64,000 bases of DNA, taken from Bacteroidota bacterium. Lineage in GTDB: Bacteria > Bacteroidota > Ignavibacteria > UBA10030 > UBA8401. The position numbers and the translations under genes were made by a program. Under the pieces are notes generated by a model. It ran no database searches. It saw only the letters and a program-made list of their open reading frames with translations, and was not told where the DNA came from. Position 1 is the stretch's first letter. Every line of letters starts with the position of its first letter. This document shows positions 51,837 through 60,983 of this stretch, in pieces. The stretch is from assembly GCA_041658205.1 (NCBI GenBank), contig JBBAAO010000001.1, positions 310,001-374,000 of the forward strand, given 5' to 3'.

Positions 51837-53063
51837 ATGAAAAATAAAATTGACAATTTGCTAAAAAATCTCTCCAATAGTTTATTGCAGTACGCACAAC
51901 TCCGAGATATTGAAAAATTAGTAGGTCAGTTTTGGGATGAAGAAGGAATATCGGAAGCACAATATGGTATTTACGGCATGAGTAGTTGGTTGATTCTTTC
52001 TTCAGATTTATCCTTTCAAAATATATCAGCAGAACAACTTGCTAGATATGATCATTTAATTAATAACTGCAAATTGAAGTTAGCAAGTTGGATATTAATA
52101 GATAATCCTGCAGAAAACGAAAATAATTTAAAACAGATTGTTGAATTAAAAACCGTAATTCCAAAAATATGCTTCGCATACTTTGCATTATCAAAATGCA
52201 ATGACTGTGATCGCCCAAAAACAATTTTATTAGAAAGATTAAGGAGAGGATTTATTGATTCACAAGGTTCTTGGGGAGAATTGATAAATTCACCGTTTGG
52301 TTCACCTGTTGTTACAGCAATGGTATTACGATGTGTAATTAATGATCACAATATTTCCAGAGAAATAATCGAAAGTGCGATAAACTATTTATTAATGCAT
52401 GTTGAGGATACAGAGAATACCTATTTACAATTGTATATTTATAATACTTTAATTCTATTGCCAACTTTGAAGGTAAATAATAGAAAAAATGTAGAACACA
52501 AAATTAAATTCTGTATTAAGTCACTTCATTCAAAAGTGTATTATAATCCAGTGCAATTTCCTAATCCTACAAATGTAGATTACCACGACAATGGCAGAAC
52601 TCGATATTTTAGATTGCCAAGTGATATAATTTTATTAGAATCTTTGATTTTATTATCACCCTATAACTTATTATTTATTCAGACATTAGTGGGATATAAA
52701 GTATTCATGTCCCTGAATAAAAATATAGATGGTAATTTATTTAAAAATGATACGAGCGGACACAGAGCTGGAGGAGGATACTATGTTTATGCCAAATCTG
52801 TTATTAAAACTATGAGTGATGTACCAAAAATTAAATCAAACATATTGATTAAAATATGGAGCTGGTATAAATACTCATACACATTTGGTCTCGATTTTTC
52901 ATGGAATGTCTTGATATTTTATGGTTCTTTAACGGTGTCGTTGTTTTTCCATTACTATGGGTATGACTGGTTGAGAAATATATTTTTTGGAATATTTATA
53001 AAAACAGTTCTTGATGCGTTTAAGAGCCTATATAATTTATCAAAAACAAAAATTGAACCATAA
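51837..53063 (+). CDS. Putative alpha/alpha-toroid protein with C-terminal membrane anchor
   Basis: A 408-aa protein. Residues 1-310 are helical with repeated pairs of helices. The segment SQGSWGEL (142-149) followed by GSPVVTAMVLRCVI is the type of G-x-W-G plus A-x-x-L pattern found in prenyltransferase/terpene-cyclase-like alpha/alpha toroids, and similar Tyr/Ile-rich helical pairs follow. The acidic DxDD or DDxxD motifs of true cyclases are absent, so it is more likely a binding or sensing domain. Two hydrophobic helices (about 352-372 and 380-395) anchor the C-terminus. It precedes a NUDIX gene by 13 nt. The assignment is tentative. Confidence 0.65.
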   Translation: MKNKIDNLLKNLSNSLLQYAQLRDIEKLVGQFWDEEGISEAQYGIYGMSSWLILSSDLSFQNISAEQLARYDHLINNCKLKLASWILIDNPAENENNLKQIVELKTVIPKICFAYFALSKCNDCDRPKTILLERLRRGFIDSQGSWGELINSPFGSPVVTAMVLRCVINDHNISREIIESAINYLLMHVEDTENTYLQLYIYNTLILLPTLKVNNRKNVEHKIKFCIKSLHSKVYYNPVQFPNPTNVDYHDNGRTRYFRLPSDIILLESLILLSPYNLLFIQTLVGYKVFMSLNKNIDGNLFKNDTSGHRAGGGYYVYAKSVIKTMSDVPKIKSNILIKIWSWYKYSYTFGLDFSWNVLIFYGSLTVSLFFHYYGYDWLRNIFFGIFIKTVLDAFKSLYNLSKTKIEP

Positions 53064-53076
53064 TAAGGAGTGTATT

Positions 53077-53550
53077 ATGATCAAAGAATTTTATTTTGCC
53101 CAAAAAGCATTTATAACTAATGAAGGAAGATTATTATTGATTAAAAAATCTGAGGCAGATCCAAATCAGGCTAATAAATGGGAAGTGCCGGGTGGTCGGA
53201 TGAAATTCGGTGAAAACCTTGAAGAGCACATTAAAAGAGAAGTCAAGGAGGAAGTGGGAATTGATATAAAAGTAGCAGAACCGTTCTATTTGTGGCAATG
53301 GATAATTCAAAGAAAAAACAAAGAAGGCGTGGATTTACAGATGCAGATAGTAGCAGCTGCAAGTCTGTGCTATGCCAATACAACAGAAATATCTTTTTCA
53401 AAACATGAGGAAGATGATTATATATCCGAGTATGCGTGGGTGCTGTTTGAAGAAATAAATAAGTATGATGTTATTGAGAATATGAAGCCAGTAATTAAAA
53501 AATTTATTGAAATAAACACACATCGACATGAAATAAATGATACCGAATAA
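53077..53550 (+). CDS. NUDIX hydrolase
   Basis: A 157-aa protein with a strong ribosome site (AAGGAG, 6 nt before ATG 53077). The NUDIX box is complete: Gly40, Glu46, Arg54-Glu55, Glu58-Glu59 and Gly61, preceded by the usual WEVPGG. It would cleave a nucleoside diphosphate linked to another group, or a modified NTP, using Mg2+. It overlaps the next gene by 14 nt, and the same overlap length recurs between the third and fourth genes, so the block is under one translational unit. Confidence 0.9.
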   Translation: MIKEFYFAQKAFITNEGRLLLIKKSEADPNQANKWEVPGGRMKFGENLEEHIKREVKEEVGIDIKVAEPFYLWQWIIQRKNKEGVDLQMQIVAAASLCYANTTEISFSKHEEDDYISEYAWVLFEEINKYDVIENMKPVIKKFIEINTHRHEINDTE

Positions 53551-54280
53551 ATGGAAGAAATATCAATTATTAAGCCAATTTGGTCTCACTTCGAGTAGTT
53601 ACTTAGAACGAGCAATAAAAAGATATTCAAAAGACAAACTCCACAAAGTTGCTAAATATGTTAGTACAATATTTTTAGACAATATAACCAATTCGAAAAT
53701 AGCAATAATTAAATTTGTCACTTTGGATGGTTATGGTCAACTCTATAATCTCAGAGTTTCCTCTCCCACCTCTGTAGTCGATCTTAAAAAAAAAATACAA
53801 AAAATAACCAGTATTGATGTAATCGAATATTGGGTTTGCTCAGTTAATGTTGAAAAAAATAAGGGAAATTTCAGTGGTAGATATTTAATAGATTTTACAA
53901 ATACCCTTGTCGAAGTTATCGAAATAATATGGTGGACAAGTCCAAGAATGCTTGAAGGGAATCTCGAGAATAAGAACTTTCCCTATGCAAGATTAAGAAG
54001 AGAAGATGGGCAACTCCAATTTAAAATTGAACAAACTATTATATCGAACTATGAAAATTTAGATACAGTAGACGTTCGAAATTGTATGTACGCAGTTATA
54101 GAATTAATTAATCGCCAAAAAGACAAATTGTACGCTTTTTGTGAAACTGTTCAATCAACCGATCTGACAATCGTAAGTTTTGAATTTAAGTTTGAAAAAG
54201 GTACGGGACGGTTTATTGATTGGGATACAGCTTATGATGGGAAAGTTATTAATAATGTTTACTTAAATGACTATAAATAA
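53537..54280 (+). CDS. Hypothetical protein of the NUDIX-HIT block
   Basis: A 247-aa protein that I do not recognise. The N-terminal 50 residues are basic and helical (KWKKY, RYSKDKLHKVAKYV). The rest alternates strands and helices, with distinctive Trp-rich and acidic points (VEIIWWTSPRMLEG, SFEFKFEKGTGRFIDWDT near the end). The Arg/Lys in RLRREDGQLQFK and the Asp/Glu pattern in the last 40 residues could form a nucleotide or metal site, but I cannot place it in a family. It is translationally coupled to both neighbours, NUDIX and HIT. Confidence 0.8.
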   Translation: MIPNKWKKYQLLSQFGLTSSSYLERAIKRYSKDKLHKVAKYVSTIFLDNITNSKIAIIKFVTLDGYGQLYNLRVSSPTSVVDLKKKIQKITSIDVIEYWVCSVNVEKNKGNFSGRYLIDFTNTLVEVIEIIWWTSPRMLEGNLENKNFPYARLRREDGQLQFKIEQTIISNYENLDTVDVRNCMYAVIELINRQKDKLYAFCETVQSTDLTIVSFEFKFEKGTGRFIDWDTAYDGKVINNVYLNDYK

Positions 54281-54944
54281 TAATTGCTTATTTTGTTCAA
54301 TAGTAGACTACTCAAAAAAAGAAATAATGGTAGAAGATACTATTTTATTTGAAACAGATAATTATTACGTCAAGCCCGCATTAGGTCAATTTGTGGAAGG
54401 ATATTTACTAATTGTTTCAAAAAGTCATATTCCAAGTATTTCTCACTTAAGTGAAAATCAGTTTACTGAACTTATGAATGTAGTTACCCATTTAAAACAA
54501 TTCATGATTGATGTTTACAAAGGATCCGTTACAATATTTGAACATGGTATTGTGAATCATTCTTACAATGCCGGTTGTTGTATTGATCATGCGCACTTGC
54601 ACATGTTACCATTTGATTATGATTTACATGAAATAATATCTAAAGAATTTCCATATGCCAAAATCAATTCGATAATTGATCTAAAACAACATTTAGTAGA
54701 TGGCATGTCGTATTTATACTACCATAATTGTTATGGTGTTGATTATACATATTATATTAGCAAACACATAGAATCACAATATATGAGACGAAAAATATGT
54801 GAACGCTTAAATATTTCTGATGAATATGATTGGGCTGTATTTCCGTTTAGAAATAAAATTAAAATATTGATAAAAAAATATCATGCATATTTTCAGTCTA
54901 AGTTGATTGATAGAGATGAATCCACTCCAGAAGTGTCCGACTAA
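54267..54944 (+). CDS. HIT-family nucleotide hydrolase/transferase
   Basis: A 225-aa protein. The zinc-type CxxC is at Cys7/Cys10, and the histidine triad is HAHLH (108-112) in the context CCIDHAHLHMLPF. EGYLLIVSKSHIPSISHL matches the strand-turn of the HIT fold. The family hydrolyses or transfers nucleotidyl groups (AMP-X). The C-terminal 90 residues beyond the HIT fold are extra and unrecognised. It is the fourth gene of the block and, like the NUDIX enzyme, acts on nucleotide conjugates. Confidence 0.88.
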   Translation: MTINNNCLFCSIVDYSKKEIMVEDTILFETDNYYVKPALGQFVEGYLLIVSKSHIPSISHLSENQFTELMNVVTHLKQFMIDVYKGSVTIFEHGIVNHSYNAGCCIDHAHLHMLPFDYDLHEIISKEFPYAKINSIIDLKQHLVDGMSYLYYHNCYGVDYTYYISKHIESQYMRRKICERLNISDEYDWAVFPFRNKIKILIKKYHAYFQSKLIDRDESTPEVSD

Positions 54945-55072
54945 GAAATGAATAAATTCAACTGGTTGGCGAATTAAGATATTAAAAAATGTGATTGCTG
55001 ATATGCAAATAGTTGATTAGTCCTATCAGTCTATAACTAATTGTCTACGCTCTTCGTGAAAGTCTTGTAAAG

Positions 55073-55396
55073 ATGGCAATTCTCAAGATGTCAAATGTGG
55101 CAAAACAGAAAGCCGTGCAGCGTGTGTATGGCTACCTATCCGGAAATGGATACAACAACAAGATCAATGATGTAGTTAATCAACTGATGGATCTTGGCAA
55201 AGATTTAAAAGTAGAGATCACATCCCACAAACGAATATGGCAAAAAAGATATCATTTATACGAAGGTGTATTTATCGACATATCAACGATTGATTATAAA
55301 TTAAAGGATCTCGTGCAAAATCGCATCGAAGAAAAACAATCATTGTTGATGCCTAGTAAAAATCAATATATAAAAATTGATGAATTGGAGGGGTAA
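55073..55396 (+). CDS. Small hypothetical protein upstream of the SIR2-HerA block
   Basis: A 107-aa basic, mostly helical protein of no family I know. The first 20 residues are Lys-rich (KQKAVQRVYGYL), and the end (SLLMPSKNQYIKIDELEG) is probably flexible. It precedes the SIR2-like gene by 29 nt on the same strand, so it may belong to the same defence operon as regulator or partner. Alternatively it may be an independent small gene. Confidence 0.55.
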   Translation: MAILKMSNVAKQKAVQRVYGYLSGNGYNNKINDVVNQLMDLGKDLKVEITSHKRIWQKRYHLYEGVFIDISTIDYKLKDLVQNRIEEKQSLLMPSKNQYIKIDELEG

Positions 55397-55425
55397 ATTA
55401 ATAATCAAATTAAAAATAAAATTTT

Positions 55426-56469
55426 ATGAAATTGAAAGAAAAAGAAGATTTACTTAAAAATGCATTCGAGACAGTACAAAAATGTTTCCAGTCATTTCCT
55501 GTAATTGTATTGGGTAGTGGGCATTCCTGCGGATATAAAATTCCCGGGATGGGACTTCTTTCAGATTTTCTTATTAAAGAAGTCGAAAAAGAGGTTCTTG
55601 ATAAAGATAAGAAAGTATGGGAAACTCTTGAACAGAAAATTAAATCAACAGATTTGGAATCATCTTTACAAGAATTACAAATAAGTCAAGAATTATCAAA
55701 TTTAATTATTGAAAAAACATGGAAATATATATACCCGTTTGATCGAAAAGTTTTAACTAAAGTTATTTTAAATCCCAGTTATTTGTCATTATCTAAACTC
55801 TATAAGCATCTTTTTAATAGCACTCGAACACGAATTCAGGTAATTACTCCAAATTATGATTGTCTTGCTGAATATGCAGCAGATGCAGTAGGCTATGCTT
55901 GGTCAACAGGATTTGGAAATGGTTATATCGGAAATAACTACAGTAACAGTAAACTTCAGTTTTATAAAAATAGTAGCTTATTAAGAACAATAGATATTTG
56001 GAAGGTTCACGGTTCCTTAGATTGGTTCGCTTCGAAAGATGGTTCCGTGTATTATTTACCAGCAGTGACAAAAAATCCAAAAAAATATTCTAATGTAATT
56101 GTAACACCAGGCATCGAAAAATATAAAAGAACCCACGAAGAACCATTTAGGTCAATATTATCTGGGGCTGATCATGCGATTGAATCTGGTGAGAGCTTTA
56201 TATGCATTGGGTATGGATTTAACGACGAGCATATTCAGCCTAAATTAATTTCGAAATGTAAAAAAGAAGATAAACATATTGTTGTAATTACTAAACAAAT
56301 GACAAAGGCAGCACAAACAGTTTTATTAAAAGGTGGATGTAAAAACTTTGTTGTTTTCGAAGAATATAGTAAGGGCACTAAAATGTATTCTCCAAAGTAT
56401 TTAGCTGGGATTGAAATTCCTGGTATAAATCTATGGAGCCTTGGTGAACTTCTGGCAAAAGTAATTTAA
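55426..56469 (+). CDS. SIR2-like NADase-type protein
   Basis: A 347-aa protein with the SIR2-family NAD pocket: VLGSGHS at 28-34 (the GSG/GAG motif), TPNYDCLAE (Asn143-Asp145) and the His195 of KVHGSLDW, which corresponds to the catalytic His. FICIGYGFNDEHI near 262 is the second nucleotide-side motif. The family in antiphage systems depletes NAD+ when triggered. The HerA-type ATPase begins 13 nt after its stop (AAAGGAG), which is the arrangement of the SIR2-HerA system. Confidence 0.88.
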   Translation: MKLKEKEDLLKNAFETVQKCFQSFPVIVLGSGHSCGYKIPGMGLLSDFLIKEVEKEVLDKDKKVWETLEQKIKSTDLESSLQELQISQELSNLIIEKTWKYIYPFDRKVLTKVILNPSYLSLSKLYKHLFNSTRTRIQVITPNYDCLAEYAADAVGYAWSTGFGNGYIGNNYSNSKLQFYKNSSLLRTIDIWKVHGSLDWFASKDGSVYYLPAVTKNPKKYSNVIVTPGIEKYKRTHEEPFRSILSGADHAIESGESFICIGYGFNDEHIQPKLISKCKKEDKHIVVITKQMTKAAQTVLLKGGCKNFVVFEEYSKGTKMYSPKYLAGIEIPGINLWSLGELLAKVI

Positions 56470-56482
56470 AAAGGAGTCGAAT

Positions 56483-58234
56483 ATGCAAATATTTAAATAT
56501 AAAGATGAAGAATCTCTTGGTGCAGTATCATCAGTCGATACAGGAACAGTAATAATTAAAGTGGCCGATATCGAAAGACTTCGACGGATGCAGGTAAATC
56601 GACTTGTAGTATTACAAAGTAGTAAACCTGGACAACATTTAATTGGACTTGTCCAAAAAATCACTAGGAACAGCTCAGATAAGGATCAATCGGGTCAAAT
56701 TGAAGTGGATGAACTTGAATTAGGTTCATTACAACCACAATTGAATTTGGTAAGAGCAGTTTTAATAGGAACACTAATTGATAAAATTGGAAAAAAAGAA
56801 AATGTTTTTAGAAGGACTCTTGAAACAGTTCCTGAAATAGATGCAAAGTGCTTTGCTGTCGAAGGTGACGTCCTGACTTCTTTTATGAGAGTTATTTCAA
56901 ATGTTGCTGGAGAAGGGCAAAAACTTTCGTTGGGACAATACACCCTAGATGAAAGTGCGGATGCTTTTTTAAATGGTAATAAGTTCTTTCAGCGACATGC
57001 AGTAATAGTTGGAAGTACGGGTTCTGGGAAGTCTTGGACTACGGCGAGGGTAATTGAACAGGCGGCAGAATTACCAAGTGTAAATGCATTAGTATTTGAT
57101 GTTCATGGAGAGTATGGACCAATGAAATCAGACGGAATTAAACACTATCGAATAGCAGGTCCTAGTGATCTTGGAAGTGGTAAGAGTTTAGATGACGGAA
57201 TAATGTATCTTCCTTTTTGGCTTCTGGGATATGAAGCTTTGATTTCAATGTTGGTTGATCGAACAGATCAAAATGCACCAAATCAGTCAATGATTATTTC
57301 GAGAACTGTTGTCCAATTAAAAAAGAAATATTTAGAAGAAAAAAAACAAAAAGATATTCTTGATAATTTTACGATTGATAGCCCCGTTCCTTTTTCTCTA
57401 GAAGAATTGTTGGAAGAACTTAATCGATTAAATACTGAAATGGTAACTGGTTCGAGAGGCGAAAAACAAGGGGATTTTTATGGAAAATTGAGTCGGATGA
57501 TTGCAAGGCTTGAAAATAAATTAACTGACAGACGTTTGGGTTTTCTTTTTCAAGTTCCCGAAGATGCATCTCAACTTAAATGGTTGGATAATTTATCAAG
57601 AATGATGTTTTCTGGAACTAGTCTACAAAAAAACAAAAAAGGAGGTATAAAAATTATAAATTTTTCTGAAGTCCCATCTGATATTTTACCACTTATAGTG
57701 AGCTTAATTGGTAGGATTGCGTTTTCTTTACAACAATGGACTGTTCTAGAAAAACGACACCCTATGGCACTATTTTGTGATGAAGCACATATTTATATTC
57801 CCGAGAGATCTGAAGGAGATTCGTCAAATGAAATTGCGGTGAGAATCTTTGAAAAGATTGCCAAAGAAGGGCGTAAGTATGGAGTAGGTCTTGTTGTAAT
57901 TAGCCAACGCCCCTCTGAAGTTAATCATACTGTTTTAAGTCAATGCAATAATTTAGTTTCAATGAGATTAACGAATGCTGAGGATCAATCTGTCGTAAAA
58001 CGTCTATTACCTGATAGTCTTGGCGGATTTAGTGATATTTTGCCAGTGCTTGATACAGGGGAGGCTTTAGTTGTTGGTGATGCTAGTTTGCTTCCAAGCA
58101 GAATAAGAATTAAAGAACCAAATTCTAAACCAAATAGTGGTACTGTGGACTTTTGGGATAAGTGGGCAGAAAAAAAATATGATGATGGCATTAATGACGC
58201 AGTTATTGCTTGGAGAAAACAAAATATTCAATGA
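56483..58234 (+). CDS. HerA-type ATPase (DUF87/HerA-FtsK superfamily)
   Basis: A 583-aa P-loop ATPase. The N-terminal HAS-barrel-like part (1-150) precedes the Walker A GSTGSGKS (177-184). A long helical insertion follows (about 250-400). Walker B LFCDEAHIYIP has Asp433-Glu434, and VISQRPSEVNHTVLSQCNNLVSMRLTN is the HerA signature with its arginine finger. HerA proteins form hexamers that drive DNA movement and, with SIR2 or DUF4297 partners, carry out abortive antiphage defence. It starts 13 nt after SIR2. Confidence 0.92.
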   Translation: MQIFKYKDEESLGAVSSVDTGTVIIKVADIERLRRMQVNRLVVLQSSKPGQHLIGLVQKITRNSSDKDQSGQIEVDELELGSLQPQLNLVRAVLIGTLIDKIGKKENVFRRTLETVPEIDAKCFAVEGDVLTSFMRVISNVAGEGQKLSLGQYTLDESADAFLNGNKFFQRHAVIVGSTGSGKSWTTARVIEQAAELPSVNALVFDVHGEYGPMKSDGIKHYRIAGPSDLGSGKSLDDGIMYLPFWLLGYEALISMLVDRTDQNAPNQSMIISRTVVQLKKKYLEEKKQKDILDNFTIDSPVPFSLEELLEELNRLNTEMVTGSRGEKQGDFYGKLSRMIARLENKLTDRRLGFLFQVPEDASQLKWLDNLSRMMFSGTSLQKNKKGGIKIINFSEVPSDILPLIVSLIGRIAFSLQQWTVLEKRHPMALFCDEAHIYIPERSEGDSSNEIAVRIFEKIAKEGRKYGVGLVVISQRPSEVNHTVLSQCNNLVSMRLTNAEDQSVVKRLLPDSLGGFSDILPVLDTGEALVVGDASLLPSRIRIKEPNSKPNSGTVDFWDKWAEKKYDDGINDAVIAWRKQNIQ

Positions 58235-58251
58235 TTCACGAGAATTAAATT

Positions 58252-59622
58252 ATGTCAGATGAAACTACTTATAGAATATCTTCAATTTTAGGTAGAGAAC
58301 CAATCTCAAGAGCTTTATACGATTCTATCTCTGCTGGATTGAACTCTCCTAACGTACATTTAGCTCGTAGTACCTCCGTTTGGGATGTTTTTGACTACTC
58401 GTTAAAATCTGCAATTCGTGATATTGAATCACATCCGCGAGGATATTTATTTCGAAGATTAATTGAATACGGACCGCACAATCCTGAAAAAAGGAAAACG
58501 ACAAATAGCGATGGCAAGACAGTGTTGTCAGACACTGAATTGGGCTTTGCCATTAATGTTATATTTTTTTCAATAATAAACCGATTCAAAGGAGAACTTG
58601 CAGAGTTACTTTCGATCAAACCGTGTGTCGAACTTCTAAACAATTTAATCAAGTCTGGAGAATTTGAAAGCACTGGCCAATTATATTTTGGAGACACTAT
58701 TAAAGAACGAAGTCGTAAAAAGATTACAGGTAAAGAGTTTGGAGGGTATACGAAGGGGGCAGATGGATTAATAGTTTCCACTGGAGTTGCCAAATCTAAT
58801 GGCAGAGATATTTCTGTAGATGGGGTCATTGAAATTAAATCAATGAAATTGTCAAGACGGAAACTTCTTGAGCAAATTCAAAGACATATTATACGGTTAA
58901 AGGGTGGATTAAAACTGCAAGAAAATGAATACCATAAGAACGAAATTAAAGTTGATCCATCAAAAGTAATTAAAATTATTATAGAACCCTCACAATGGAA
59001 ACTGAATAGGGAATGGAGAAGAATAAAAACAGACAACGGAAGTAGAATAGAGTTTTGGGAATTAGATGAGCCGGATGAACAAGATGCAGCTGTTCAAATA
59101 AATAAAAGGGTGTGGAAAATAACATTAGGCTGGTCTGAAGAATCAATTGAACAAGTGGCATATGATATGACATACTGGTATATGTCTCAGGTCGGAAAAT
59201 ATATTTATTCTTCAAAGGACTTCCCTAAAGGTTGGGAGGGTATGTCACCAGACGAAGCAGGGTATAACGCAATAAAAATGATGTTGTATTACGCTCCGTT
59301 ACGACCGTTAAATCGAAGAAAACAACAGCGAGCTATTAAACTTTATAATGCATATAGTTTTAATTATATCTGCGCTATTGATAACAAAACAATGATTTGG
59401 CCAGAAGATTTTGCAAGTTACAAGATTACAGAGGAGGTATTAGAGAGATTGAAAATAGAGAAAGTGCCAGATAATGTTATTGGACTTCTACAAAAAATGT
59501 TGAACCAAAGTATTACAGGCGTCAAGAATTTGAAGAAACAACTTGTGAAAACTATCGGTAAGGAAAAGTTTATTATTTATAGAACATTGATTCTAAAATA
59601 CTCGGAGTACTTTAATGGATAA
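58252..59622 (+). CDS. Putative PD-(D/E)XK nuclease-like component of the SIR2-HerA block
   Basis: A 456-aa protein that follows the ATPase by 17 nt. It contains an acidic residue after a Gly-rich strand (KGADGLIV, Asp171) and, 23 residues later, the VIEIKSMK strand with Glu194-x-Lys196. This is the core order D-(x)n-E-x-K of PD-(D/E)XK nucleases, and an amphipathic helix with Gln/Arg (LLEQIQRHI) follows, also usual for that fold. The remainder is unrecognised. It may be the effector or DNA end-processing part. No standard two-gene SIR2-HerA system needs it, which makes the arrangement unusual. Confidence 0.6.
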   Translation: MSDETTYRISSILGREPISRALYDSISAGLNSPNVHLARSTSVWDVFDYSLKSAIRDIESHPRGYLFRRLIEYGPHNPEKRKTTNSDGKTVLSDTELGFAINVIFFSIINRFKGELAELLSIKPCVELLNNLIKSGEFESTGQLYFGDTIKERSRKKITGKEFGGYTKGADGLIVSTGVAKSNGRDISVDGVIEIKSMKLSRRKLLEQIQRHIIRLKGGLKLQENEYHKNEIKVDPSKVIKIIIEPSQWKLNREWRRIKTDNGSRIEFWELDEPDEQDAAVQINKRVWKITLGWSEESIEQVAYDMTYWYMSQVGKYIYSSKDFPKGWEGMSPDEAGYNAIKMMLYYAPLRPLNRRKQQRAIKLYNAYSFNYICAIDNKTMIWPEDFASYKITEEVLERLKIEKVPDNVIGLLQKMLNQSITGVKNLKKQLVKTIGKEKFIIYRTLILKYSEYFNG

Positions 59623-59645
59623 TAATAACAGACAAAATTCCTTCA

Positions 59646-60983
59646 TTGTATACTATTAAAAATATCATCCGTAATGAATTTGGCTTTGCCCTTCCATCTG
59701 TATTATTCATCGCCACAATCCTTACCGTTTTAATCTTTTCTCTTATTGTCCTTCAATACCTCCGCACAAAAGAAACGTTGATTGATATTGCCAAGGTAAA
59801 AGCAATGAACGCAGCAACAAGCGGTATCGAAAAAGTGATCAACGAGGTTGAAAAATTCGGCAGATATAACAGCGAGTCGACACTGTCACATTTCCAATTT
59901 ACTTTTGATGATGGTGGGGAATCTTCTGTTGATGTTATTCCGTGGGGCGGATATTTGTTCGTCCAAGCAACAGGGCGATCCGGAAAAATAAAACACGCCA
60001 AAAGCGCATTAGTCGGTTATTATCCTCCGAAAGAATTTTCCAAAGCGTTAATTTTTGATAATCAGGAACATCAATTAATCTTAACTGGCAATGTAAATAT
60101 CACTGGCGATGTGGTGGTGGGTAACCGGGGTGTTACGATTGGAACGTTAAGGAATTACCAAACACCTCGACGGATTCCCATTGAAGGAAATATTACACGT
60201 TTGTCTTCTTCAGGAGCGTATTATTTTAATATTTCAGATTATAGTAAATCAATTCAAAAAACGGAACGCTTAATTCAAGAGCAAAATAGTGAAGTCTTTG
60301 TTTCAGGGAACTTACTAACACTCGAAAATATTCCTGAAAATCAGAACATTATCAATATTAACGGCAATTGTACTATTTCAGGCGTGTTGAAAAGAGCAAA
60401 GGGAATTGTCCTCATTAAATCAGATGGGAATATCACGATAACTAACGGGACAGACATTAATGGTTTTGTTTTATTCAAAGCAAAAGGGAAAATAGTTGTT
60501 GAAGGTAACACACGGTTAAATAATGTCATAGTAATCAGCGAAGATTCCATTGCAATTAAATCGAATGCATCAATCGCAGGTCAGATTTTCGCCCCGAAGA
60601 TCTCCATCGAATCTCAAGTACGAGTAACATATCCTTCTATTGTGTGCCTAACTCCCTCAAAAAAAAATGGTGCTTTATTAGTGCAAACGGGTGCTATCAT
60701 AGAAGGAACTGTGTTAATTTCAACTCAAACCAAAACCTCTCAAATATCGTTTGAAAGCGGTTCATCCGTCTATGGTGCTCTTTATTCTGAAACAAATATT
60801 GATTTTAATACCTCATTATTTGGGACGTTGATTACAAAAGACTTTCAGTTCTACGACGCACCAACACAATATTATGGATGGATGAGAAGCGGTGAGATTA
60901 ATCGCAAAAAACTGCCGGATGGATATATGATCCCTTTTGGTTTCTCGACAGCGTCTCATTTAGGAATACTTGATTGGCAATGA
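59646..60983 (+). CDS. PilX/GspK-like membrane protein with beta-helix-like body
   Basis: A 445-aa protein starting at TTG 59646. The frame is open back to a TAA near 59609 without ATG. GFALPSVLFIATILTVLIFS (residues 13-32) resembles the prepilin-type N-terminal helix of PilX/GspK proteins. From 120 on the sequence alternates short polar strands with repeated N-I-T-G-D and IIININGNCTISG type turns, like a right-handed beta-helix or polymer-forming (bactofilin-like) surface. It is followed by two further pseudopilin-like genes with overlapping stops, which suggests one secretion/pilus operon. Confidence 0.7.
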   Translation: MYTIKNIIRNEFGFALPSVLFIATILTVLIFSLIVLQYLRTKETLIDIAKVKAMNAATSGIEKVINEVEKFGRYNSESTLSHFQFTFDDGGESSVDVIPWGGYLFVQATGRSGKIKHAKSALVGYYPPKEFSKALIFDNQEHQLILTGNVNITGDVVVGNRGVTIGTLRNYQTPRRIPIEGNITRLSSSGAYYFNISDYSKSIQKTERLIQEQNSEVFVSGNLLTLENIPENQNIININGNCTISGVLKRAKGIVLIKSDGNITITNGTDINGFVLFKAKGKIVVEGNTRLNNVIVISEDSIAIKSNASIAGQIFAPKISIESQVRVTYPSIVCLTPSKKNGALLVQTGAIIEGTVLISTQTKTSQISFESGSSVYGALYSETNIDFNTSLFGTLITKDFQFYDAPTQYYGWMRSGEINRKKLPDGYMIPFGFSTASHLGILDWQ

